Positions 26,512 to 35,664 of a DNA stretch of 64,000 nucleotides are shown one piece after another (the stretch's first letter is position 1; each line of letters starts with the position of its first letter). Under the pieces are notes generated by a model. That model was given only the letters and a program-made list of their open reading frames with translations, made no database searches and was not told the origin of the DNA. The translations under genes were made by a program, and so were the position numbers. The DNA is from Streptomyces sp. H27-H1. GTDB taxonomy: Bacteria; Actinomycetota; Actinomycetes; Streptomycetales; Streptomycetaceae. The DNA lies in the NCBI RefSeq assembly GCF_026627445.1, contig NZ_JAPNLJ010000036.1, forward strand, positions 30,808 to 94,807, written 5' to 3'.

Positions 26512-28082
26512 CGGTCCTTCAGCCCCTCGTCACCGCCGCCGCCGACGCCCCCAGCCTGGTCCAGTCCGTCGACTGGCTCGCCATCGCACCGGTCGTCATC
26601 ACCGCCGCCGTCGGCCTCCTCGTCCTGGTCGCCGACCTCTTCGTACCGGAACACCGCAAGCCGCTGCTCGGCTGGATCTCCGTGGCCGGACTGGCCGCCG
26701 CGACCGCCACCCTGCTGCCGCTGCGCGCCGGCGACCGCAGCACCTTCTGCCTCACCGGCCCCGGCACGGCGGACCCCGCCGCGTGCAGCTACGCCGCCGA
26801 CCACTTCGCACTCGTCGTCCAGTTCCTCGTCCTGGGCGGCGCCCTGGTCACCGCCCTGCTGTCGGTCACCACCGTCCGCGAGGCACGCATGCCGGCCGGC
26901 GAGTACTGGTTCCTGCTGCTCTCCTCCGCCGCCGGCGCGGCCCTGCTGCCCGCCTCCCGCGACCTCGCCACCCTGATCGTCGCCCTCGAAGTCGCCTCGC
27001 TGCCCGCCTTCGCCCTCGTCGGCATGCGCCGCGGCGACCGGCTCTCCTCCGAGGCCGCCCTCAAGTTCTTCCTGTCCTCCGTCACCGCCACCGCCGTGTC
27101 CCTGATGGGCGTCAGCTTCGTCTACGCCGCCACCGGCTCCCTGCACCTCACCCAGGTCGCCGAACGGCTCGGACACGTACCGGGCCGGCTCGACACCCTC
27201 GCCATGGCCGGCGTCGCGCTCACCCTGGTCGGCTTCGCCTTCAAGACCGCCGCCGTCCCCTTCCACTTCTGGGTCCCGGACACCTACGTCGGCGCCCCGC
27301 TGCCCGTCGCCGGATACCTGTCGGTCATCGGCAAGGCCGTCGGCTTCACCGGCCTCATCCTCGTCACGGTGATCGCGTTCCCCACGTACTCCGACGTCTG
27401 GGGCCCGGCCCTCGCCGTCCTCGCCGCGCTCACCATGACCCTCGGCAACGCGGCCGCCCTGCGTCAGTCCGCCGACCGGCCGGGCGGCGCCGTACGGCTG
27501 CTCGCCTGGTCCTCGGTGGGCCAGGCCGGCTATCTGCTGGTCCCGATCGCGGCCGCCGCCTACGCCGGCCGCGACCAGATCGGCTCCACCGTCGCCTACG
27601 CCCTCATGTACGCCGCCGTGAACCTCGGCGCCTTCGCCGTGGCCGCCCTGGTGGCCCGCACGAAGCCGCTGCACCGGCTCTGCGACTACCGGGGCCTGTA
27701 CGCGGAGAGCCCGCTCGCCGCCCTCGCACTGGCCTTCTTCCTGCTCTGCCTGGCCGGTCTGCCGCCGGGCATCATCGGGCTCTTCGCGAAGGTCACCGTC
27801 TTCCGCTCGGCGGTCGACGCGGGGCTGGGCTGGCTCGCCGTGGTCATGGCCGTCAACGTCGTCGTCGCGCTCTACTACTACCTGCGCTGGACCACCCTGC
27901 TCTTCCGCGCCCCCGACGTGGACCCGGCGCAGGAGGGCACCCAGGAGGGCGCCCAGCCCCGTACGAGGACCCCCTGGCCGGTCACGGCGGCCATCGTGCT
28001 CACCGCCGCCACCGCCCTGCTCCTCTCGGGCGCCCCGCAGCTCGTCCTGCGCTTCGCCACGGGCAGCCTCTTCCCGCTCTAG
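26508..28082 (+). CDS. nuoN: NADH-quinone oxidoreductase subunit N (nuo2)
   Basis: A 524-residue antiporter-like subunit, last gene of the operon. Motifs: ASRDLATLIVALEVASLPAFALVGM (conserved Glu), FKTAAVPFHFWVPDTYVGAPLPVAGYLSVIGKAVGFTG, RLLAWSSVGQAGYLLVPIAA, LAGLPPGIIGLFAKVTVF. The ATG overlaps nuoM by 4 bp, with GGAGG just upstream. The membrane arm A-H-J-K-L-M-N is therefore complete, while the NADH module E-F-G and the quinone-site subunit D are absent. Confidence 0.94.
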   Translation: MTVLQPLVTAAADAPSLVQSVDWLAIAPVVITAAVGLLVLVADLFVPEHRKPLLGWISVAGLAAATATLLPLRAGDRSTFCLTGPGTADPAACSYAADHFALVVQFLVLGGALVTALLSVTTVREARMPAGEYWFLLLSSAAGAALLPASRDLATLIVALEVASLPAFALVGMRRGDRLSSEAALKFFLSSVTATAVSLMGVSFVYAATGSLHLTQVAERLGHVPGRLDTLAMAGVALTLVGFAFKTAAVPFHFWVPDTYVGAPLPVAGYLSVIGKAVGFTGLILVTVIAFPTYSDVWGPALAVLAALTMTLGNAAALRQSADRPGGAVRLLAWSSVGQAGYLLVPIAAAAYAGRDQIGSTVAYALMYAAVNLGAFAVAALVARTKPLHRLCDYRGLYAESPLAALALAFFLLCLAGLPPGIIGLFAKVTVFRSAVDAGLGWLAVVMAVNVVVALYYYLRWTTLLFRAPDVDPAQEGTQEGAQPRTRTPWPVTAAIVLTAATALLLSGAPQLVLRFATGSLFPL

Positions 28083-28185
28083 AGCCGCGGGTGAGCGCCC
28101 CGGAGTCCCGTCGGACCCGTGCGAGAGGCCCGGCAGAGCCGCGCCCGTAACCCGTACGGCCCAGTCCTCATCGTGCCCGGCACGG

Positions 28186-28217
28186 CCCCGCCCCCCGGTC
28201 CCTCGGGGGCGGCGGGG
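28186..28217 (+). terminator. Terminator after the nuo2 operon
   Basis: A GC-only hairpin, outer arms CCCCGCC and GGCGGGG with further C:G pairs inside and one bulge, lies about 100 bp after nuoN. The rest of the 263-bp gap up to htpX shows only a small repeat, GGTCC-ACT-GGACC. Confidence 0.45.
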
Positions 28218-28345
28218 AGGCGCGCCCGGGGAACCTGCCGCCCTCACCTGGCGTTGACCAGGAAGGAAGGGTCCACTGGACCGTAGGCCCTCCGATCCAC
28301 AAATCCTGGACGGGTTCCCCTGCCGCACCACTTGGAGGGCGCACC

Positions 28346-29209
28346 GTGCACCGCCGGCACAACGGGCTGAAGACCGCCGTACTCCTCGGCGGTCTGTCGG
28401 CCCTCATCATCGTCATCGGAAGCCTCTTCGGCCGGGGCGGCCTGATCATTGCCGTGCTCGTGGCCGTCGGCACCAATGCGTACGCGTACTGGAACAGCGA
28501 CAAGCTGGCTCTACGCGCGATGCGGGCCCGCCCCGTCAGCGAGTTCGAGGCACCCGAGCTCTACCGCATGGTGCGCGAGCTCTCCACGTCCGCGCGCCAG
28601 CCCATGCCCCGGCTCTACATCTCCCCGACCGAGGCCCCCAACGCCTTCGCCACCGGCCGCAACCCGCGCAACGCCGCCGTCTGCTGCACCGAGGGGATCC
28701 TGCGCATACTCGACGAGCGAGAGCTGCGCGGGGTCATCGGCCACGAGCTCAGCCACGTCTACAACCGCGACATCCTCATCTCGTCGGTCGCCGGCGCCCT
28801 CGCGTCCGTGATCATGTTCCTGGTCAACTTCGCCTGGCTGATCCCCATCGGCCGCTCCAACGACGACGAGGGACCGGGCCTCTTCGGCATGCTGCTGATC
28901 ATGATCCTGGGCCCGCTGGCGGCCTCCGTGATCCAGCTCGCCATCAGCCGTTCGCGCGAGTACGAGGCGGACGCCTCCGGGGCCCAGCTCACCGGCGACC
29001 CGCTCGCCCTCGCCAGCGCCCTGCGCAAACTGGACGCCGGCACCAAACAGCTCCCGCTGCCCGCCGAGCCGCGACTGGAGACGGCGAGCCACATGATGAT
29101 CGCCAATCCCTTCCGCCCCGGCGAGGGACTGTCCAGAATGTTTTCCACACACCCTCCGATGGCCGAGCGCATCGCCCGGCTCGAACAGATGGCAGGCCGC
29201 AGTCAGTGA
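28346..29209 (+). CDS. htpX: Membrane zinc metalloprotease HtpX
   Basis: A 287-residue M48B protease. The active site is HELSH (His133, Glu134, His137), with the third zinc ligand Glu207 in SREYEADASG. Two N-terminal helices (residues 8-50) and two helices after the active site (148-200) anchor it in the membrane with the catalytic site in the cytoplasm. HtpX takes part in quality control of membrane proteins. The GTG start has GGAGGG upstream. Its stop overlaps the start of the YccF gene. Confidence 0.93.
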   Translation: MHRRHNGLKTAVLLGGLSALIIVIGSLFGRGGLIIAVLVAVGTNAYAYWNSDKLALRAMRARPVSEFEAPELYRMVRELSTSARQPMPRLYISPTEAPNAFATGRNPRNAAVCCTEGILRILDERELRGVIGHELSHVYNRDILISSVAGALASVIMFLVNFAWLIPIGRSNDDEGPGLFGMLLIMILGPLAASVIQLAISRSREYEADASGAQLTGDPLALASALRKLDAGTKQLPLPAEPRLETASHMMIANPFRPGEGLSRMFSTHPPMAERIARLEQMAGRSQ

Positions 29210-29598
29210 AGACCATCCTGAACCTCATTTGGCTCGTCCTCAGCGGAGTCTGGCTCTTCCTGGGCTACTGCCTCGCGGGCGTGATCCTCTGCATCACCAT
29301 CATCGGAATCCCCTTCGGCATAGCCTCGTTCCGCATCGCGGTGTACGCCCTGTGGCCCTTCGGGTACACCGCCGTCGAACGGCGTGACGCGGGCCCCGCG
29401 TCCTGTGTCGGGAACGTGCTGTGGCTGGTCCTCGCCGGCTGGTGGCTGGCCCTCGGCCACATCGTCACCGGCATCGCGCTGTGCATCACGATCATCGGCA
29501 TCCCGTTCGGCATCGCCAACTTCAAGATGGTCCCGCTCTCCCTGCTCCCGCTGGGCCGCGAGATCGTCCCCACCGACGCCCCGTTCGCCTCGCGCTGA
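29206..29598 (+). CDS. YccF domain membrane protein
   Basis: A 130-residue protein with two copies of the YccF domain. The first is LNLIWLVLSGVWLFLGYCLAGVILCITIIGIPFGIASFRI. The second is NVLWLVLAGWWLALGHIVTGIALCITIIGIPFGIANFKM. The shared core, CITIIGIPFGIA, is identical. It has about four membrane segments; function is unknown. The GTG start overlaps the htpX stop (GTGA), so the two are translationally coupled and may act together in membrane quality control, which is inference. Confidence 0.85.
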   Translation: MKTILNLIWLVLSGVWLFLGYCLAGVILCITIIGIPFGIASFRIAVYALWPFGYTAVERRDAGPASCVGNVLWLVLAGWWLALGHIVTGIALCITIIGIPFGIANFKMVPLSLLPLGREIVPTDAPFASR

Positions 29599-29700
29599 GC
29601 CGCGCCGAGCCCGGATCCGGCTCATCGACTCGTATTAAAGTTCCGGGTTGCGGACGAGTGACGCGGACGAGCGGCACGCACAACGGGCAGGGAAGAACCG

Positions 29701-30708
29701 ATGTCGACTGAGCCCTTCGAGCTTTCCGAGCCCTCTGAGCCTTCCGAGCTCTCCGAGGGCTCCACGATCCTCTCGGTGGTCGTGCCCATGTACAACGAGG
29801 AAGAGGCGCTGCCCGCCCTGGTCGTCCGGCTGCGCCCGGCACTCGACGCCATGGCCGTCCGCTACGAGGTCGTCGCCGTCGACGACGGCAGCAAGGACCG
29901 CACCGCGGAGCTCCTCACCGAGTTCCAGGCCAAGTGGCCCGAGCTGCGGGTCGTGCGGCTGCGCGGGAACTCCGGCCACCAGGCCGCCCTCACCGCGGGC
30001 CTGCACAGCGCCACGGGCGCGTACGTCGCCAGCATCGACGCGGACCTCCAGGACCCGCCGGAGAAGATCCCGGAGATGCTCGACCTGGCCCGCGCGGACG
30101 GTCTCGACATCGTCTACGGGGTCCGGGCCGACCGCAGCACCGACACCGGCTTCAAGCGGCACTCGGCCGGCGCGTACTACTGGCTGGTGCGCCGCCTGGT
30201 CGGCAAGCAGGTGCCCGCGCAGGCGGGCGACTTCCGGCTGCTGAGCCGCGCGGCCGTCGAGGCGGTCAAGGCCATGCCCGACCAGCACCAGGTGTACCGG
30301 CTGCTCGTGCCGTGGCTCGGCTTCCCCAGCGGCCAGGTCGCCTACCAGCGCGAGGAGCGGGTGGCGGGCGAGACCAAGTACCCGCTGAGCAAGATGCTCC
30401 GGCTCGGCATCGACAGCATCATCAACTTCTCCGCGGCCCCGCTCCGCCTGGCGACCTGGCTCGGCGTGGCCAGCTTCTTCGGCTGCCTGCTGATGGTGGG
30501 CGCCACCCTGGCGATCTACCTGAAGGGCAAGACTGTCCCCGGCTGGACCTCGCTGTTCATCGTGATGCTGTTCCTCGGCGGGGTCCAGCTGATCTGCGTG
30601 GGCCTGCTCGGCGAGTACATCGGCCGCATCTACACGGCCGTGCAGCGCCGGCCCACTTTCTTCGTCGGGTACGACTCGGCGCGGGAGACGGAGCGGAAAG
30701 CGGACTGA
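29701..30708 (+). CDS. Family 2 glycosyltransferase (DPM1/GtrB-like)
   Basis: A 335-residue membrane-anchored glycosyltransferase. The GT-A domain has SVVVPMYNEEEALP, AVDDGSKD, SIDADLQDPPEKIPEM and QAGDFRLL. Two C-terminal helices (about 240-265 and 275-300) match the GtrB/polyprenyl-phosphate glycosyltransferase type, which loads a sugar onto undecaprenyl phosphate for use outside the membrane. The first 20 residues are an odd run of Glu-Leu/Pro-Ser repeats (FELSEPSEPSELSEGS) coded by a short imperfect DNA repeat. The ATG has GGGAAG upstream. No partner flippase is adjacent. Confidence 0.88.
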   Translation: MSTEPFELSEPSEPSELSEGSTILSVVVPMYNEEEALPALVVRLRPALDAMAVRYEVVAVDDGSKDRTAELLTEFQAKWPELRVVRLRGNSGHQAALTAGLHSATGAYVASIDADLQDPPEKIPEMLDLARADGLDIVYGVRADRSTDTGFKRHSAGAYYWLVRRLVGKQVPAQAGDFRLLSRAAVEAVKAMPDQHQVYRLLVPWLGFPSGQVAYQREERVAGETKYPLSKMLRLGIDSIINFSAAPLRLATWLGVASFFGCLLMVGATLAIYLKGKTVPGWTSLFIVMLFLGGVQLICVGLLGEYIGRIYTAVQRRPTFFVGYDSARETERKAD

Positions 30709-30777
30709 AACCGCCGCCGCCGACAGCTGAAAGCCCAGGTCAGGTCGATTGTCAGTGAGGGATGTCACTCTGCGTGC

Positions 30778-31323
30778 ATGGATGAAATCGAGCAGTTGCT
30801 GAAGCAAGTCGCCGCACGCGCGCACAGCCCCCACCAGGGGCGGTACGCCGCTACCGGCACCCCGGCCGCACCCCTCCCGGCGACCCTGCCCACCGCGGAC
30901 CTGCACCGGGCCGAGGCCACCCTGGGCTTCGCCCTGCCACCCCTCCTCGCGGCCCTCCACACCCGCGTCGCGGACGGCGGCTTCGGCCCCGAGTACGGCC
31001 TGCTGCCCCTGGAGCGCGCCGCCGCCGAGTACACCGCGATGCGCGCCTCGGCCTGGCGCTGGCCCGAAGGCGTACTGCCCATAGCCGACTTCGGCTGCGG
31101 CTTGCGCGCCTGCGTGGACTGCCGCTCGGCAACCGCCCAAGTCCTGCTGTTCGAACCGAACTCGGGCGATCCCGGCCTCGCCTGGTTCCTCGAATCGCCC
31201 ACGCTCGCCGACTGGCTGCGCGGCTGGCTCGACGGCAGCGCCTGGTTCAGCGAGGAATCGGGGGCCGGGGAGGAATGGGACCTGGAAATGACCCCCTGGG
31301 CAGACTTCAGATCCCGGGTGTGA
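30778..31323 (+). CDS. SMI1/KNR4 family protein
   Basis: A 181-residue protein of the SUKH/SMI1-KNR4 superfamily. Visible marks are RAEATLGFALPPLLAALHTRVADGGFGPEYGLLPL, then VLPIADFGCG and GLAWFLESPTLADWLRGWLDG. Bacterial members are often immunity proteins or regulatory scaffolds; no toxin gene is adjacent, so a general role is more likely. Its last 17 bp overlap the 3' end of the convergent permease gene. Confidence 0.75.
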   Translation: MDEIEQLLKQVAARAHSPHQGRYAATGTPAAPLPATLPTADLHRAEATLGFALPPLLAALHTRVADGGFGPEYGLLPLERAAAEYTAMRASAWRWPEGVLPIADFGCGLRACVDCRSATAQVLLFEPNSGDPGLAWFLESPTLADWLRGWLDGSAWFSEESGAGEEWDLEMTPWADFRSRV

Positions 31324-32551
31324 GCCGCCGGCGCACACCGTAGGCCAGCGCGCCCAGCGCCAGCACCGAGGCCCCCGCGACCGCGGACGCGGCGGGCAGC
31401 GCACAGACCAGCACCACGCAGCCGGACAGTCCCACCACTGCCACGGCCCGGTCCTTGACACCTGAATCGAGAGTCCACGCGGAGGCGTTCGCGATCGCGT
31501 AATAGGCCAGCACGCCGAAGGACGAGAAGCCGATCGCGCCCCGCAGATCGGTGGTGGCCGCGAGCACCGCCACCACCGCGCCCACCGCCAGCTCGGCGTG
31601 GTGCGGCACCTGGTGCCGGGGATGCACGGCGGCCAGCGCGCGCGGCAGATGGCCGTCCCGCGCCATCGCCAGGGTGGTCCGCGACACCCCGAGTACGAGT
31701 GCCAGCAGTGAGCCCAGCGCCGCCAGGGCGGCGCCCACCCGGACGACGGGAGCCAGTCCGGGCCACCCGGCCGCGCGCACGGCGTCGGCCAGCGGAGCCG
31801 CCGACCGCCCCAGACCGCCGGCTCCGAGCACCGACAGCGCCGCCACCGCGACCGCGGCGTAGACGAGCAGGGCGATCCCCAGGGCGAGGGGCACCGCACG
31901 CGGGATCGTGCGCCCGGGATCGCGCACCTCCTCGCCCAGCGTGGTGATCCGGGCGTAGCCCGCGAAGGCGAAGAACAGCAGCCCGGCGCCCTGCAACAGC
32001 CCGGCCGCGGCCCAGTCCCGGCCGCCGAGACGGCCCGCGTCGGCCGCGCCTGAGGACAGGCACGCCACGACGACCCCGGCCAGCACGGCCAGTACCGCCG
32101 CCACGATCACCCGGGCGATCCGGGCCGACTTCTGCACCCCGCCGTAGCTCGCGGCGGTCAGTGCCACCACCGCCGCCACGGCCACCGCGCGCTGCTGCCC
32201 GGGACAGGCGTAGGCCCCGACCGTGAGGGCCATCGCCGCGCAGGAGGCCGTCTTGCCGACGACGAAGCCCCAGCCGGCCAGATAGCCCCAGAAGGGCCCG
32301 AGCCGTTCGCGCCCGTACACGTAGGTGCCGCCCGAGGAGGGGTACCGGGCGGCCAGCCGCGCCGAGGAGCGCGCGTTGCAGTACGACACCAGGGCCGCGA
32401 TCCCGAGCGCCGCGAGGAGCGCCCCGCCGGCCGCGCGGGCCGCCGGGGCCAGGGCGGCGAAGATCCCGGCGCCGATCATCGCCCCGAGCCCGACGACGAC
32501 GGCGTCGAAGACGCCCAGGGTGCGCTTCATTTCGTTGTTCAAGACGTCCAC
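31307..32551 (-). CDS. APC family amino acid permease
   Basis: A 414-residue transporter with about 12 membrane segments. The N-terminus LGVFDAVVVGLGAMIGAGIFAAL carries the unwound first-helix motif GAMIGAGIF. The segments YPSSGGTYVYGRERLGPFWGYLAGWGF and FFAFAGYARITTLGEEVRDPGRTIPRAV are typical of the APC superfamily. The start is the GTG at 32551 or the ATG seven codons later. It sits between the convergent SMI1 gene and the broken sulP gene, 36 bp from the latter's stop, in the same direction. Confidence 0.85.
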   Translation of the reverse strand: MDVLNNEMKRTLGVFDAVVVGLGAMIGAGIFAALAPAARAAGGALLAALGIAALVSYCNARSSARLAARYPSSGGTYVYGRERLGPFWGYLAGWGFVVGKTASCAAMALTVGAYACPGQQRAVAVAAVVALTAASYGGVQKSARIARVIVAAVLAVLAGVVVACLSSGAADAGRLGGRDWAAAGLLQGAGLLFFAFAGYARITTLGEEVRDPGRTIPRAVPLALGIALLVYAAVAVAALSVLGAGGLGRSAAPLADAVRAAGWPGLAPVVRVGAALAALGSLLALVLGVSRTTLAMARDGHLPRALAAVHPRHQVPHHAELAVGAVVAVLAATTDLRGAIGFSSFGVLAYYAIANASAWTLDSGVKDRAVAVVGLSGCVVLVCALPAASAVAGASVLALGALAYGVRRRLTPGI

Positions 32552-32587
32552 GGGCGGAGGGTAGCCGGGCTAGGTGACGCCTTCCCT

Positions 32588-34032
32588 TCAGGGGACCGGT
32601 GTGCGGGTCCGCTCCCAGCCGTTCAGCGCGGTCAGGCAGGCGTGGTCGAGGTGGCGCAGCCCGCTCAGGTCGAGGTGCACGGCGCCGCCGCGGGGCAGCG
32701 CGTCCAGCTCGTCGAGCAGTTTGGGCAGCCGCTGGAAGCTGGCGTTACCCAGGATCCGCAGGCGCTAGTTCCTCGCCCTCCCATACCGGCTCGATGTGGA
32801 CGTGGGAGGTCTCCCAGGCAGCCTTGGCGACGGCGAGCCCCAGCCCGGCGAGGACGCACTCGAAGAGGTTCGTGGCCACGATCGCCGAGGCCGTCGCCAG
32901 CAAAACGACCGCCTCGCCCCGGTGCGACCGCCACAGGGCGGCCACCGCCCGCACCGGCAGCAGCTTCCAGCCGGCGTGCAGCAGTACCCCGGCCGGCGCG
33001 GCGAGCGGGACGGACTCCAGCAGCCCGGGGGCGGCCACGGCGAACACCAGCAGCCAGCCGCCGTGCAGGATCCGGGAGGCCCGAGTGCGGGCACCGTCCT
33101 CGACGTTGGTGGCACTGCGGACGATGACGGCGGTCATCGGCAGTGCGCCGAGCATCCCGCAGAGGGTGTTCCCGACACCCTGGGCGACACCAGTTCGCGG
33201 TCGTAGTCGGTCCGGTCCCCGTCGTGCATGCGGTCCACGGCCGCCGCGCTGAACAGCGTCTCGGCGGAGGCGATCAGCGCGAGCGCGACCTCGGTCCCGG
33301 CGGTCCCCACGGAGGCCAGCACCCCGAAGTCCTCCCAGCCGGGCGGAGTCACGGCCGACAGGACGCCCGTGACCCGCACCCGCTCCACGGGCAGCCGCAG
33401 CAGCACGGCCACGGCGGTGGCGGCCGCGACCCCGACGAGCGCCCCCGGTACGAGCCGCAGCCGGTCGGGCATCCGCCGCCAGGCCACCATGACGGCGCCG
33501 GTCCCGGCCCCGAGGGCCACGGCGGTCCAGTCCGCGCGCCCGCCGAGCTCGACCGCTCCGGCCAGCTTCTCCAGGGTCCGTACCGGGGCCTCCACCCCGG
33601 CCAGGGCGTACAGCTGACCGGCGATCAGCACGAGCCCGATGCCGGCCGGCATCCCCTGCACGACCGCCACGGAGATCGCCCGGAACCACGCCCGAGCCGC
33701 AGCACACCCATGCCCAGCTGCACCAGGCCGGCGGCGAGGACGAGTACGCCGAGCGCGGGCTGCCCGTACGTCCGCACGGCTTTGTAGAGGAGCACCGTGA
33801 GCCCGGCGGCCGGGCCGCTCACCTGGAGGGAACTGCCCCGGAACCAGCGGGTGACCAGCCCGCTCACGACCCCGGTGAGGATGCCGAGTTCGGCCGGCAC
33901 CCGGGAGGCGACGGCCACTCCGACGCAGAGCGGCAGCGCGACCAGGGCGACCACCACGGACGCCCCGAAGTCTTCGCGAAACGTGTCCGCCCCAGGTATA
34001 CGGGAACCCCCTGTCGAGGCGGTGACGGACAC
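32588..34032 (-). pseudogene. SulP-STAS anion transporter gene broken by three indels
   Basis: The conserved protein can be read only by changing frame three times. Segment 1 (34032 to about 33690) runs from the start through SLQVSGPAAGLTVLLYKAVRTYG to LVQLGMGVLRLG. Segment 2 (about 33688-33190) carries FRAISVAVVQGMPAGIGLVLIAGQLYAL to AAAVDRMHDGDRTDYDREL. Segment 3 (about 33185-32768) carries AQGVGNTLCGMLGALPMTAVIVRSATNV to WETSHVHIEPVWEG. Segment 4 (about 32765-32588) is the STAS domain, LRILGNASFQRLPKLL to ALNGWERTRTPVP. The indels look like a lost base near 33689, a duplicated GT near 33188 and an added C near 32764. All segments keep sequence conservation, so decay is recent or these are sequence errors. 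If intact, the product would be a SulP-type anion (possibly bicarbonate) transporter. Confidence 0.8.
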
Positions 34033-34187
34033 CCCTCACCCTGGTGGGCGCACTCCCCACCGCCCAAGGGGACATGGAGGGCGCCACGGGCGCGTACGCC
34101 GCTCACGCCCGGCACGCATCCACTCCGAGCGCCGGTCCCGCGGAGCCCACCCGCGGCGCCCCGCCGGCGCCCCGCCGCAACGACCGC

Positions 34188-34218
34188 GGCCCGGCGGTCC
34201 TCGAAGGACCGCCGGGCC
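34188..34218. terminator. Terminator after yajQ
   Basis: A perfect 13-bp stem (GGCCCGGCGGTCC at 34188-34200, complement at 34206-34218) around the loop TCGAA, 35 bp beyond the yajQ stop on the minus strand. The 220-bp gap to the broken sulP gene holds nothing else that I can identify. Confidence 0.7.
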
Positions 34219-34252
34219 GGCGTGCGGGCTGAACAGGGGCCGAAGCCCGTGA

Positions 34253-34741
34253 TCAGCGGTAGTTCACGTACTGGATGGCGAAGTCCAGGTCCTTGCCCTT
34301 GAGGAGGGCCTGGATTTCCTGGAGGTCGTCACGGCTCTTCGAGCTGACGCGCAGCTCCTCGCCCTGGACCTGGGCCTTGACACCCTTGGGGCCCTCGTCA
34401 CGGATGATCTTCGCGACCTTCTTGGCGTTCTCCTGGGAGATGCCTTCCTCGATCGTGGCGAAGATCTTGTACTCCTTGCCGGACAGCTGCGGCTCACCGG
34501 CGTCGAGCGCCTTGAGGGAGATCCCGCGCTTGACCAGCTTGGTCTCGAAGACGTCCAGGACGGCCTTGACGCGCTCCTCGGAGTTCGCCTCCATCAGGAT
34601 CTTCTCGCCGGACCAGGCGATCGTGGCGCCGGTGCCCTTGAAGTCGTAGCGCTGCGAGAGCTCCTTGGCGGACTGGTTGAGGGCGTTGTCGACCTCCTGC
34701 CGCTCGACCTTCGAGACGATGTCGAAACTGGAGTCGGCCAT
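34253..34741 (-). CDS. yajQ: YajQ family nucleotide-binding protein
   Basis: A 162-residue protein of the YajQ/DUF520 (UPF0234) family: MADSSFDIVSKVERQEVDNALNQ, RYDFKGTGATI, KRGISLKALDAGEP, VRVSSKSRDDLQEIQ, LDFAIQYVNYR. It has two ferredoxin-like folds. Some homologues bind cyclic di-GMP, and tRNA or nucleotide binding is also reported for the family. The ATG at 34741 is chosen because the conserved sequence begins there. It is transcribed away from tRNA-Tyr. Confidence 0.93.
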   Translation of the reverse strand: MADSSFDIVSKVERQEVDNALNQSAKELSQRYDFKGTGATIAWSGEKILMEANSEERVKAVLDVFETKLVKRGISLKALDAGEPQLSGKEYKIFATIEEGISQENAKKVAKIIRDEGPKGVKAQVQGEELRVSSKSRDDLQEIQALLKGKDLDFAIQYVNYR

Positions 34742-34939
34742 GTGCTGTGGCTCCTTGAAGTCGGTAGTGACGGCCCCGAAGGGCGCGGCCGGATATCCCC
34801 GGACCGCTCGGCAAAGCCTAGCCACCGCGCCCACGTGCGGTGCTGATCAATCCGGTGGCGAAGCACCCCCGGTCATCGGGTATCGTTTACGTCGTTGCCA
34901 CGGAGCGCCGCCGAAAGGCGGAAAGACGGCAGCGATCAT

Positions 34940-35021
<82 letters not shown>

Positions 35022-35153
35022 CGCGAGTGAAACCCTCGCTCATTGCAGAAATGCGATGGGCGGGGGTTTTCTCGTACACAGGGCACCAAAATCCGGTGGG
35101 CAGCGGAGCGGTCCGCAGCGCATGCTGTTCACATGATCAGCATCAGCTTGAAC

Positions 35154-35177
35154 ACCGGCACCGGCACCGGCACCGGC
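35154..35177 (+). repeat. ACCGGC x4 short tandem repeat
   Basis: Four copies of ACCGGC, followed by two looser GCCGGCATCAGC units, just before the hypothetical gene at 35209. No function is evident. Confidence 0.6.
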
Positions 35178-35208
35178 ATCAGCGCCGGCATCAGCGGCCG
35201 AAAGGGCC

Positions 35209-35640
35209 ATGGCGCGTAAGGCGCCCGCGCAGGTCAGGTCGGACCTGCCACGCAGGTCGTCCCGAAAGGGTGACCGAGCCGTCGTGCCGGGTGTCTCCTC
35301 CCGCACCCTCATGGAGATCGCCCGTGTAGAACGCCACCAGTACGAGCCGGGCGCGGCCTATCGAGCCCTGTCCGCCTGGCGCGAGACGGTGTACGGGCGC
35401 GGAGCATCGTGGATCATCTACCCGAGCTGGTACGACGACTGCCCCTGCTGTCAGTCCCCCTGGGGCGGCGATCACCGGGAGACGTTGGAAGCCTTCTGCC
35501 TGGCCCTGCCCCGCCGTGCCGCCCGGGAACTGCGGGCCGTGCTCGCGCCGCTCGACGTACGGTTCCTCGCCCGCACGCTCAATGATCCGTACGCCCCGCC
35601 GGGAGCCCCGTGGTGGCGGCGCAGACTGGAAACCGCGTGA
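35209..35640 (+). CDS. Conserved hypothetical protein with CPCC motif
   Basis: A 143-residue basic protein. The core RVERHQYEPGAAYRALSAWRETVYGRG, followed by a short segment WYDDCPCCQSPWGGDHRETLEAF, looks conserved, and the C-terminus PYAPPGAPWWRRRLE is Pro/Trp-rich. The CPCC motif could bind metal. I do not recognise a named family. The ATG start has GAAAGGG nearby at short spacing; an internal ATG at 35311 is an alternative that keeps the conserved core. Confidence 0.55.
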   Translation: MARKAPAQVRSDLPRRSSRKGDRAVVPGVSSRTLMEIARVERHQYEPGAAYRALSAWRETVYGRGASWIIYPSWYDDCPCCQSPWGGDHRETLEAFCLALPRRAARELRAVLAPLDVRFLARTLNDPYAPPGAPWWRRRLETA

Positions 35641-35664
35641 GCGGCCGGACGGAGTGGGCGCGGG

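Noticed and set aside
31635..31899. Alternative frames within the APC permease
   Set aside because: The minus-strand permease frame has the expected membrane segments and APC motifs; the others have none.
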